Below are positions 21,212 to 31,393 of a stretch of 64,000 bases of DNA, piece after piece. Below the pieces are notes generated by a model. It was not told where the DNA came from and searched no databases. It saw only the letters and a list, made by a program, of their open reading frames with translations. Location of the stretch: positions 304,905-368,904 of the forward strand of contig LSYV01000075.1 of NCBI GenBank assembly GCA_001584585.1. Direction: 5' to 3'. The DNA is from Gonium pectorale (taxonomy: Eukaryota; Chlorophyta; Chlorophyceae; Chlamydomonadales; Volvocaceae). Within the stretch, counting starts at the first letter, position 1. The number at the start of each line of letters is the position of its first letter. The translations under genes and the position numbers were made by a program.

Positions 21212-24200
21212 CATGGCAGCGGCCCGAGGCCGCCGGCGCGGGCGGCCGCCAGGCACCGGCAGCGGCGCTGCCATGCATGGGCTGGTGTCGGGGCGGCCGG
21301 CGGCAAGCAGCTGCCCACCGGCGCTGGCGGCAGCGTGGCTGGCCCCTGCGACGCGGCGGCTGGTAATGGCGTGCAGCCGGCATGGCCGTCGCAAATGGGC
21401 CTGCCGCTGGATCTACAGCTAGAGCTCCCGCTGGAGCACCCGCACGCCCTGGCGCTGCCCCCTGTCACAGCCGCCGCCCCAGTCAAAGCGCTCCCCCCCC
21501 CACACACAAGCCTACCCTACCGGCAGCCTCGGCCACGGCTACAGCCTCCGGGCTAGCCAGCCGGCGGCGGGCAGGTGGGCGGCGTTGGCTTGGGAGCAGC
21601 CGCCAAGGCCGCCACCGGCCAGGCCTTGATTCCCAACGCAGGGGCAGCGAAACCGGGGATGCTGGCCTTTGGACCTCGCTGCAGGCGGTCAACGTCGCCG
21701 CCGCCGCCAATGTGGCGGCGGCGGCGGCAGCAGGCTGAGAGCGCGGTCGCGCCACTGCGCGCAGCCGGCAAGATCCAGATGCCTCGGGCGGGGCCCCACC
21801 GTCGGCTGGAGGAGCTGGGGACGGAGGGAACTTGGTCGGACGGGTAGCGCAGGGGCGAGGAGGCAGGACCGGAGGCGCCGGTGCCGGGGGCCCGGGGCCG
21901 GAGGGCCTGTGGCAAGTGCCAGGCACCGACGCGTGGCAGCGGCTGCTGACGCCCTGAGGCGGGGGCGGGGGCGGCCTTCTGCGTCAGGGGCCGGGGGAGT
22001 CGTCAGGCGGCGGCGGCGATACTTGATGTCCGTTACGAGACGTTGATGTTGACGGCTGTACCCTGACTGGCATTGCATTGGTGTCCGCCTTGGACGTGGA
22101 TACGTGCACGAATGTGTCCATGTATGTAGCCAATGAACTCGGCGTGCGTTGTTGGCGTTGTTGGAGCCATGCATTGCGGGGAGCCGAACAGCCAGCTTTG
22201 TGCATGGAACAAAACTTGTGTGTAACCCTGGGGCATGGGTACCTGCAGGTGGTCAGCTCCTTGCCTCCTCCCAGTAGCTGCCCGGCGGCCGCGCTAGTGG
22301 CTGTTGGCGTCGGGCGGCGGTTTGGAAGCGATGGTGGTGTGCCAACGGCCGTTCATGCGGCGGTGGACGGCGGGCGCGGCGGCAATGAAAGCTGCCAGGG
22401 TGACCGACAAGCTTGCAGGGATCGATTAACCCTCTTACCGTAAATCGATGCCAGAATACTGTCGATGCACTGTCGCCTTTGGTGGGGGCTGTCATGCGGA
22501 CCTGTACGGATCCAGGAGCCCCCTGTTGCCTCAAGTTGCCGCCGCCGCCACACGTTCTCCCAGCGGGGTCATAGTTTTTGGTTCTGAGGGTCCCGGGTGG
22601 CGCGGGTGCACGCGCCCTGCGATGCTGCACGCACTGCTTCCAAGGTCGGCGTGGTGATGGCAGCTTTCCAAAGCCCCGTCACCCCCCTATCCCACGACAC
22701 CATGCCTTTGTATGGCCTCCCGTGCATATTGTATTTACCGCCTGTGTCACGCCAGGTTACGGTTGCGTTGGATATAGCGGGCGTCGAAATGCAGTATGTG
22801 CATGGGTAGCAAAGGGCGTGCGGGCCAGATGCGTAGGTAGGCTGTCTGCATGGAGATGGTAAAGGAAAGTCTTGAGTTGGGCCGGCTGAACGATGCGAAG
22901 GCATAAAGAATAATACCAACGACGTTACATGGCGAGATCGGGGTCCTGACAGGCTCAACATTTCCGGACCCCGAGTCTACATGATGATGGCCAATTTACT
23001 CATGTCACAACGTCGCAAGCGACGAAGGAGCTTGTGACGGGAGGCAAAGCCTGAGTCAGTTAACTGGGACGTGGAAGTAACCACCAACCGAAAACACATC
23101 CTGAACCATGGGACACAACCAACATATGCACAAGGTTTCATTTTTGTCGCCTTAAAAATGAGGTTTCGGGAGCCTAAGTGGGACCTATGCTAAGCCGTCG
23201 TCCAGGCTCGCAGTTAGGCGGTTCCTGCAGGCTCTTCGCGGAGGCGCCTGTAGGGCGAGACGTTTTCGTAGGCGGGCAGCGTTCGCACCGTGGTTTGCCG
23301 TTTTCGAGAGGTGTTGTCCCTAGAAGCAGGGGCAGACAGGCCGCTCCCGTAGTTCTCTTTCCCACCCGCCCGCCCTTCACTCCGGGAGCTGCCGGGCTTT
23401 GGCGTCGTTCTGTGGGTTACCTTTTGCCGCTGCCGGGGGGGGGGTGCCCCTGCAGGCGCGTGTCGGCTTCGGCAGCGCTGCAGTTGGGGCGCGGTGCGAG
23501 ACCCAGGTCGAGCGGGGTCCTTGCGAGCGGGGCCCGCTAAGACGACTTGGCTGGAAGATTCTTGCAGCCGTGGGCCCGGTAATCCCCCACTCACAGTAGG
23601 CACCCCTCGGCGGCGGCCTGGGTACTGTTATCGTAGTGAATAGCGTTAGAAGAGTTTTGGGGTTGGGTTGGACGGGCAGGGTGGCTTTCGCCACCGGATT
23701 GGTTGGGTGTGGCCCGTGCGGGTGTGAGGGCATCAAGCCCCCCCCTCCGCGGTTTTGGGGGCTTGGGTTTTGTAAGACGGTCATCGTTGTTACACGGCAG
23801 GCGCTTAGGTCACCTGCGCACTGAAACCAGTAAATCCGATGTGCCGGTAAACCTGCATGACATTGATATACTCTTCATTACTTTCATACGACTCGACTGC
23901 CACAGGCTTGGCACTTGTGCGCCAGCCAGGTGTCGACGCTCTCGCCAGTTCCGAGACTCGGCTGTGGGCTGCAGCTGCCGTGCTTCGGGCCCGGGTCACA
24001 GGTCGGCCCACAGCTGTAACAACCACCAAAGCTGGCGCCGGACATAAAGAAGGCGGCCATTATAGGCATGAAACATCATGCATGATGGATGACATCACAG
24101 ACCCGAGCGCATGAAAACTCCCAACGGTGGCGTCTTAGCGTTTCAAGAGACGCCTCATCTCCTGACATCGCAAGTGCCACAGTAGGCATGGACAGTTCCA

Positions 24201-24268
24201 CCGAAACGTCAAGACTTCCAAATGCCACACACAAACTCCTTGCCATCTGTACGGTTGTGCCTTGGTGA
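21212..24268 (+). mobile_element. GC-rich repeat element, copy 1
   Basis: Highly similar, in the same orientation, to 26455-30138. Shared blocks include the start (GGCCGCCGGCGCGGGCGGCC), a 1.1-kb middle block (22030-23131 against 28535-29661) and the right part (23830-24268 against 29662-30138). Copy 1 lacks about 1.25 kb present in copy 2 at 27040-28285 and carries an extra ~0.7 kb at 23132-23829. No transposase, terminal repeat or target-site duplication could be recognised, so the class is unknown; a non-autonomous element or a local segmental duplication are both possible. Confidence 0.6.
23132..23829. mobile_element. ~0.7-kb insertion within element copy 1
   Basis: In copy 2 the sequence runs straight from GCACAAG to CCAGTAAAT (29655-29670). 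In copy 1 about 698 bases separate these words. The insert starts GTTTCATTTT and ends CACTGAAA, giving a short imperfect inverted terminus (TTTCA/TGAAA). It has no readable gene and no clear target-site duplication. A deletion from copy 2 is the alternative explanation. Confidence 0.55.
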
Positions 24269-25389
24269 AATGCTCACCTATACAGGGACACGTATGCATC
24301 GTCACATGGTACGCAGCCGGCACAAGGCCCATACCATGCATCGTCATTAGTGCAAGATGCATGCACACCAAAAACGCTCCCTCTCTCACCGGCTGCCTAT
24401 GAAAAACCCCTGGGCAAGACCAGCATGACGTGCACACGTTCCACATGGGGTGGGAAAACATTACTGTACAACCATGCCCGCCAATCAACTAAACATGATT
24501 GTGACGGTACACGAGTGGTGTAAATACAGCGGGCGGCTTCATGCACCTGTGCCTGTATCTGACCGCTCAACAATGGCAGCCAGCACCCGCTCCTCAGACC
24601 GTGCACCGGCTCGTCCAGACATACTCCGCAGCAGCTGCTGCGCCTCGAGCAGCGCTATGTGCAGGTAAGGAAGGCCCAGAAGTCCTCGTCCATGCAGCAG
24701 GTGCCCAAGAGGTGCCCAAGTGCGCCTTTGCCAGTGCCCACTTCTCCGCCCGCGCTAGCGCGGTGCATCTTGAGGATGCAGTCCTGGTCCGCCGTGTGAC
24801 GACGCGCCAGCTGTTCGGGCAGCAGGGAGAGGGAACGCAAATCGAGGTGCTTAGCTTCCAGGTGCCGCCACGGCAGCACGCCGCACAACCCTACGGCCCC
24901 ACGCCGCATGCCCCCATCAACCTTCCGCCTGCTTGGGTACATAGCCCTACCGGCTGCCGCGTAGGTTGCCGCCTGGAAGCTTAGCCGTCCTTCCCGTCCA
25001 TGGATCCTGTTTTGGGATACGGCGGACATGGAGGCGTGTGCCGTCAGATGTACTCTCCGGGGAATCTGGGGTTGGCGGACATGGAGGTGTGTGCCGTCAG
25101 ATAAGCTCTCACGGGGATCCGGGGTTGGCAGAATGCCTAGCCCTACTACCCGTCTTTTTGGCTAAATACCCTCCAACTACCCTGCGGAGGGGCCCGCTTT
25201 GCTGTCATGGGACTTCGTCACCATCCGTCATCGTCTTGAACCCTCGCTCCCAACCTTACCGGCGTCCGACTCTGCCCCTCAGCCCGTGTCATCCCCTGGC
25301 TGTACTCAGCCCGTGCCAACCCCAGCACCTACGCCGGCGCCCCGAACATTTGCCAACGCATGCCTGGGATCGTTGCTTTCGGCACTTAC
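24269..25389. other. Spacer between repeat copies, no recognised gene
   Basis: Open frames overlap on both strands at about 24541-25029, one minus reading containing RRHTADQDCILKMHRASAG, but no family could be named and neither strand is clearly preferred. Two ~55-bp direct repeats lie at 25017-25127 (GGACATGGAGG, GTGTGCCGTCAGAT). The region may contain the second exon of the minus-strand gene at 25390-25832. Confidence 0.35.
25017..25127 (+). repeat. Two tandem ~55-bp repeats
   Basis: GGCGGACATGGAGG and GTGTGCCGTCAGAT recur with the same spacing, followed in each case by a CTCTC and GGGGTTGGC ending. The copies differ at several positions. Confidence 0.8.
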
Positions 25390-25832
25390 GCGCCGGAGCA
25401 GTCATCGCGCGGCGCCACTCCTGATAATCGGCGTGAAACGCCGCGTCAAACAGGCGCTGCTCGTCGCGCGCGCGCTCCTCCGCCTGCTGAACCTCGAGAA
25501 CGTCCGCGTGAAATAAAATCATGCAGCAAACCGCCCGCAGCGGCCTTGAAAAGTTGCGTAGGACTCTCACGGACCAGAAGGATGTGGTTATGGTCGGAGG
25601 GGCCATAGCTGCAACTCTTTTTGGCTCGGGGATTGCCCTTATGGGCTATAAGAGTCGTGTAGACGCGGCGCTGCTCCGCCAGCTGCAGGTCTACACGACT
25701 CTTATAGCCCATAAGGGCAATCCCCGAGCCAAAAAGAGTTGCAGCTATGGCCCCTCCGACCATAACCACATCCTTCTGGTCCGTGAGAGTCCTACGCAAC
25801 TTTTCAAGGCCGCTGCGGGCGGTTTGCTGCAT
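25390..25832 (-). pseudogene. Small coiled-coil membrane protein gene interrupted by its own inverted start
   Basis: The minus-strand ATG at 25830-25832 starts a product with a basic N-terminus (about residues 1-20), one hydrophobic segment (about 22-42, VMVGGAIAATLFGSGIALMG) and then DLQLAEQRR. The next 148 bases (25664-25517 read backwards) are an exact inverted copy of the region 25836-25689, and the frame there is nonsense. After that block the original frame resumes: LFHADVLEVQQAEERARDEQ, a Gln/Glu/Arg-rich coiled coil, ending at a good donor (GTAAGT at 25384-25389). Skipping the inverted block keeps the reading frame exactly, so the block is an insertion in a once intact gene. The family is not recognised. 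The last exon was not located. Confidence 0.6.
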
Positions 25833-25836
25833 GATT
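25517..25836. repeat. Perfect 148-bp inverted repeat with 24-bp spacer
   Basis: Left arm 25517-25664, right arm 25689-25836, spacer 25665-25688. Compared base by base, the arms are exact reverse complements. Each arm contains the first 48 codons or so of the small membrane protein, so both strands encode the same N-terminus. A transcript crossing it would fold into a 148-bp hairpin. Confidence 0.95.
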
Positions 25837-26066
25837 ACAGGAGCTATAGGAGGGACCGGTGTGCCAACGAAACGACGAGAAATCGAGGTGACCAGGGGGT
25901 CGAGTGAGGCGTTCGCGTTTAGATTTTATAGGGAAACGTTGCAACCGTGAACGTATGTGCAGGCGAGATAGCAATACCACAAACGACGCAACCGACTCCT
26001 TGGACGTACCCTCCGTACGGTGGCACAAACACCTTCCTACACCCTCCCACCAGCAGTTCGCTCCTT
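25739..26066 (-). repeat. Inverted copy of the 20872-21189 promoter and first-exon block
   Basis: The minus strand here matches the plus strand of about 20861-21189, including the 5' flank, the TATAAA-containing upstream sequence and the ATG. Similarity stops just inside the lectin exon (CAGTTCGCTCC), after which the sequence is unrelated. Confidence 0.85.
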
Positions 26067-26249
26067 TCCCGCCACCGCCAGCACCCCTCCTCACGGCGTT
26101 AGCCTAATCCTTCCCACTCGCCTTCACCTTCTCGCACTACCAGTAGAAGCGCACCCTCGCTCTGACCCCCCGCTCCCTGCCCACGCCCACACCCCCTCTC
26201 ACAAACACACACCACCACCACGACCTCCGACCTTACCCTCCTCCTCCAG

Positions 26250-26380
26250 GCGTTGTGCCCCTGCGCCGACGGTGACAGGCGGCCTGTGGCGTACAACGCC
26301 ATAGTGCCGCTGCCGCTCTCGCTGGCTGAGGTGGAGGCGGATTTGGACGTGCACTTCTACTGGTTGCTGGCGGCGGGCAG
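26250..26380 (+). other. Isolated exon-like segment
   Basis: Bounded by CTCCTCCAG and CAG|GTGGGC, it reads with no stop: PVAYNAIVPLPLSLAEVEAD, then LDVHFYWLLAAGR. The amino-acid composition is balanced, unlike the low-complexity frames around it, which suggests a real exon. The family is not recognised and no partner exons were found. Element copy 2 begins 75 bases later. Confidence 0.4.
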
Positions 26381-26454
26381 GTGGGCCTGCTGGTGGCGGC
26401 GGCGGACGGCGGCGGGGCTAGCGTAGGCGGAGGCAAGCGCTGGCCGCCAGGGCG

Positions 26455-29400
26455 TCACGGCAGCGGTCCGAGGCCGCCGGCGCGGGCGGCCGCCAGGCAC
26501 CGGCAGCGGCGCTGCCATGCATGGGCTGGTGTCGGGGCGGCCGGCGGCAAGCAGCTGCCCACCGGCGCTGGCGGCAGCGTGGCTGGCCCCTGCGACGCGG
26601 CGGCTGGTAATGGCGTGCAGCCGGCATGGCCGTCGCAAATGGGCCTGCCGCTGGATCTACAGCTAGAGCTCCCGCTGGAGCACCCGCACGCCCTGGGGCT
26701 GCCCCCTGTCACAGCCGCCGCCTCAGTCAAAGCCCCACTTCACGCACACACAAGCCTACCCTACCCGCAGCCTCGGCCACGGCTACAGCCTCCGGGCTAG
26801 CCAGCCGGCGGCGGGCAGGTGGGCGGCGTTGGCTTGGGAGCAGCCGCCAAGGCCGCCGCCGGCCAGGCCTTGGTTCCCAACGCAGGGGCAGCGAAACCGG
26901 GGATGCTGGCCTTTGGACCTCGCTGCAGGCGCGCAACGTCGCTAAAAAAACAACGTTTGCCGTTTGGCGGCGGCGGCGGCGGCAGCAGGCTGAGAGCGCG
27001 GTCGCGCCACTGCGCGCCGCCGGCAAGATCCGGATCCGGCTGCGAGGCCTCCAGGATGCGAATGCCTCGGCTGCCGCCGCTCTCCTCCCGTCCCGCTGAA
27101 GCCCGCAGCGCCACTGGCGCAGTACCAGGCCCAGGCGCCTGGGGCCGCGGGCGGGCAGCGAGCCGTGCCAGCCCGGTCTTTGGCCGCAGAGACGGCACCG
27201 CTGCTGCCAACAGGGCATGCAAACACACTAGGCGCCCGCACGCCGCCGCCGCCGCCCCGTGCTGGACTTGAACCACCGCCGCGGCAGCAACAGCGGAAGG
27301 AGGATGGCCCGGGTCCGCGCTGCAGCAGCGGCGGCGTCGGTGAAGGCGACCGCAGCCGTGGCGGCCGCCGAGTCGGGGGAAGACGAGGAGTCGGGCTTCC
27401 TGCCGTCGACCTTGCCGGGATTTGCCTTGCCGCTGCCCTCACGGGTAAGCATGCGCGGCTTCGGCGTGGACTAGTGAAGGCGGAGGGCGGCGGCGCCGGC
27501 GGCAGGGCCTCAGCCGCAGCCGCAGTGGAGGCGGCAGCCGTGATTTGGTCGGCGACGAACTTTCTGGGCCCGGCGCTTCTGGCCGCCGACGCCGATGCTG
27601 CTTTGCCGGCGGCTGTGTCCGTAGCAGCGGGCAGCGCGGGTGCGGCCAGCCTGCAGAAAGGGCCGCCGCCGCCGTTGGGGGAGGCGCACGGCGCTGCGGT
27701 GTGGGGCACGGCAACCGCACCGCCGCAGGACACGTCCCTGCTGCCACGGCCGCCGCACGAGCCGCGGCACGCAGCGGCACACCCCGGCGCCTCCGCGGCA
27801 GCTGCTGCAACAGCAACGGCGGCCATAGCTGGTAGGGCAGTCGACGCTGACATGCTTAATCGTTGAGGAGGCGGAGGAGGAGGGGGGCATTACGCGCCGA
27901 GGGTAGCTGACAACGGCAGCGCCTCCGCGGCGGCGAGCCAGGGACCTGCCGCGGCCGCCGCGCGGCCTATGCAGCAGCGGCCGTTGCAGCCAGCGGGCGC
28001 GGCGGCGCCGGAGGACGGCGTGCTGCCTGCCGGGACATCGGCAGCCCTGCAATGCTGCTGCCAGTGCCGCAGCCACAGGAGCCCATGCCGCCCGGCCTCG
28101 TGCTTCCTTTAGCGCTGACGCAGGGGCACCTGCGGCAGCGGTAGCAGCAATGGGCGCCGCCGGCGTGGCCGAGGCCCGACGGAGCAGCCACAGCGCCGGG
28201 CGGCAGTGGGGGTGGTGCAGCGGGCGGGCTGCCGGCGGGAGTATGGGCGCCGCCGCAGGGCCCCGGAGTCCTGTCGGATCCGTCTGCCTAGGGAGGGGCC
28301 CCACCGTCGGCTGGAGGAGCTGGGGACAGAGGGAACTTGGTCAGACGGGTAGCGCAGGGGCAAGGAGGCGGGACCGGAGGCGCCGGTGCCGGGGGCCCGG
28401 GGCCGGAGGGCCTGTGGCAAGTGCCAGGCACCGACGCGTGGCAGCGGCTGCTGACGCCCTGAGGCAGGGGCGGGGGCGGCCTTCTGCGTCAGGGGCCGGG
28501 GGAGTCGTCAGGCGGCGGCGGCGATACTTGATGTCCGTTACGAGACGTTGATGTTGACGGCTGTACCCTGACTGGCATTGCATTGGTGTCCGCCTTGGAC
28601 GTGGATACGTGCACGTATGTGTCCATGTATGTAGCCAATGAACTCGGCGTGCGTTGTTGGCGTTGTTGGAGCCATGCATTGCGGGGAGCCGAACAGCCAG
28701 CTTTGTGCATGGAACAAGACTTGTGTGTAACCCTGGGGCATGGGTACCTGCAGGTGGCCAGCCCCTTGCCTCCTCCCAGTAGCTGCCCGGCGGCCGCGCT
28801 AGTGGCTGTTGGCGTCGGGCGGCGGTTTGGAAGCGACGGCGGTGTGCCAACGGCCGTTCATGCGGCGGTGGACGGCGGGCGCGGCGGCAATGAAAGCTGC
28901 CAGGGTGACCGACCAGCTTGCAGGGATCGATTAACCCTCTTACCGTAAATCGATGCCAGAATACTGTCGATGCACTGTCGCCTTTGGCCGTCAGTCCTCA
29001 CACGGAATAAGGGGGCTGTCATGCGGACCTGTACGGATCCAGGAGCCCCCTGTTGCCTCAAGTTGCCGCCGCCGCCACACGTTCTCCCAGCGGGGTCATA
29101 GTTTTTGGTTATGAGGGTCCCGGGTGGCGCGGGTGCACGCGCCCTGCGATGCTGCACGCACTGCTTCCAAGGTCGGCGTGGTGATGGCAGCTTTCCAAAG
29201 CCCCGTCACGCCCCCTATCCCACAACACCATGCCTTTGTATGGCCTCCCGTGCGTCTTGTATTTACCGCCAATGTCACGCCAGATTACGGTTGCGTTGGA
29301 TATAGCGGGCGTCGAAATGCAGTATGTGCATGGGTAGCAAAGGGCGTGCGGGCCAGATGCGTAGGTAGGCTGTCTGCATGGAGATGGTAAAGGAAAGTCT

Positions 29401-30138
29401 TGAGTTGGACCGGCTGAACGATGCGAAGGCATAAAGAATACTACCAACGACGTTACATGGCGAGATCGGGGTCCTGACAGGCTCAACAGTTCCGGACCCC
29501 GAGTCTACATGATGATGGCCAATGTACTCATGTCACAACGTCACAAGCGACGAAGGAGCTTGTGACGGGAGGCAAAGCCTGAGTCAGTTAACTGGGACGT
29601 GGAAGTAACCACCAACCGAAAACACATCCTGAACCATGGGACACAACCAACATATGCACAAGCCAGTAAATCTGATGTGACGGTAAACCTGCATGACATT
29701 GATATACTCTTCATTACTTTCATACGACTCGACTGCCATAGGCTTGGCACTTGTGCGCCAGCCAGGTGTCGGCGCTCTCGCCAGTTCCGAGACTGGGCTG
29801 TGGGCTGCAGCTGCCGTGCTTCGGGCCCGGGTCACAGGTCGGCCCACAGCTGTAACAACCACCAAACGACCAAAGCTGGCGCCGGACATAAAGAAGGCGG
29901 CCATTATAGGCATGAAACACCATGCATGATGGATGACATCACAGACCCGAGCGCATGAAAACTCCCAACGGTGGCGTCTTAGCGTTTCAAGAGGCGCCTC
30001 ATCTCCTGACATCGCAAGTGTCTACATACTAATCACAAGCACAGTAGGCATGGACAGTTCCACCGAAACGTCAAGAGTTCCAATTGCCACACACAAACTC
30101 CTTGCCATCTGTACGGTTTGTGCCTTGGTGAAATGTCT
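26455..30138 (+). mobile_element. GC-rich repeat element, copy 2
   Basis: Partner of 21212-24268. It is longer because it keeps a 1.25-kb very GC-rich block (27040-28285) built of GCCGCC/GCGGCG-like codons, open in several frames at once; the longest plus frame (27165-27866) is Ala/Gly/Pro-rich with no domain. It lacks the 0.7-kb insert of copy 1 and has small additions (about 29869-29876 and 30020-30040). Right end of similarity is at GGTGAAATG (about 30138). Confidence 0.6.
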
Positions 30139-31393
30139 GATACCGCAGCAGCGCCTCAACGACGTACATCTAGCTCATACACATTGCGCACTTTGCTTGA
30201 TGACCTCCTTGACGCTGAGCGTCCTCGACACGGCTTTCGGGCCTGCTGGGGGAAGGTTGCAGTGCCGAAGCTGAAGCTAATGGCGGTGAACTCGGAACTC
30301 TGGCGCACCTGCTGACGAGAGCGTGACTGCCGTTGCGGAAACCGGCCCGACGTTGTCGCTCGGGCGGTCACCGCCCCCTGACGGAGCGGTCGACATCTTG
30401 ACTGGAGGAGGGCATCAAAAGGCAGCAGGGTGCGTGCGCCCACCGCGCGAAAACCAGCGGATGCAACACGCGTGTTATCAAATTGAAGTATGCATGAATA
30501 GGCGGATAGGTGTATGTCCATGCTGCATCCGCTCGTACCCAGACCAGTCACCAGTCACGCACCAGACGGACCTGCTGCAGCACAGCGCGCGAGCACCTGC
30601 TGCTGACGCCGAGAAGTAAGGCGCCTAGCAAGTTAATGGTACTGGTATGGGCTTGAAATAAATATTCTCCACATACAACTGTATTTATAATGTATGTGTA
30701 CGTACGGTAAAGTGCATACATGTGACACCCTCCGCTTCAGCGGCGGAATAACGCCTAGCCAGCGCAAAAGCCACAGGTGATCAAGACAGAATGACAGTGT
30801 ATGTACGGCCTTTCGTTACTTCGACCGCGACTGTGAAAAAACATACAGTTCGCTACACGCACGCAGCAGTCGCTCCTGCCCCATGCAAAAGGTAAAACCT
30901 GCCGCATTATACTATGTATCTGCTCTTTGACTGCTCGTTGCTCTTTCTTGCCGGACCTCCTTCCTGCTGCGCTGGAAAGAGTGATGGGCACAGACGTCCG
31001 CGTGCGACATATCACATGGCATACCTGAATGCCCATGCTCGGTGCTTTCAGTGGAGCGAACTGGCCTCGCGGTTTTGCTGGGCCCGCAACGGCGCCGTGA
31101 CCACGGCACTCCGGCGCACGCATGGCACGCCACAAACCCAGTTTCACGCCAATCAGCAGGAAGTCACTCGCACCGAGCGAGGAGCGGACGAACTGGACGG
31201 AAATTTACTTCTCATTTCCTGCTGAGCAAACGGCACAGACGGCATCCAAGTCAGCAGGTGCATCCATACAGCAGGGGATGTCCCCTTCTGTTTCTCCCCT
31301 GCCTGTGCGCACCCCCGTCCACTACGCTTATTCCGCCTCCTGCCCGCCCAACAGTGCAGCTCTGCTCGCCGACACTCCCGTTCGCCAAGCCAA
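30139..31393. other. Spacer and 3' flank of the TARBP1-like gene
   Basis: No recognised gene. A plus-strand frame at 30133-30315 (TSSSYTLRTLLDDLLDAERP) and an overlapping minus frame are both open but too short and without family. The stretch must include the 3' UTR of the minus-strand methyltransferase gene ending at 31394. An AT-rich patch lies at about 30650-30725. Confidence 0.35.

Noticed and set aside
21101..21556. 151-codon frame as a complete gene
   Set aside because: Only the first ~30 codons match the small membrane protein; the rest is low-complexity sequence of the repeat element, so it is a chimera created at 21189.
27165..27866. 233-codon plus-strand open frame within element copy 2
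   Set aside because: Ala/Gly/Pro/Arg-rich in a block of GCC/GCG-like triplets that is open in several frames on both strands; no domain or splice context supports coding.
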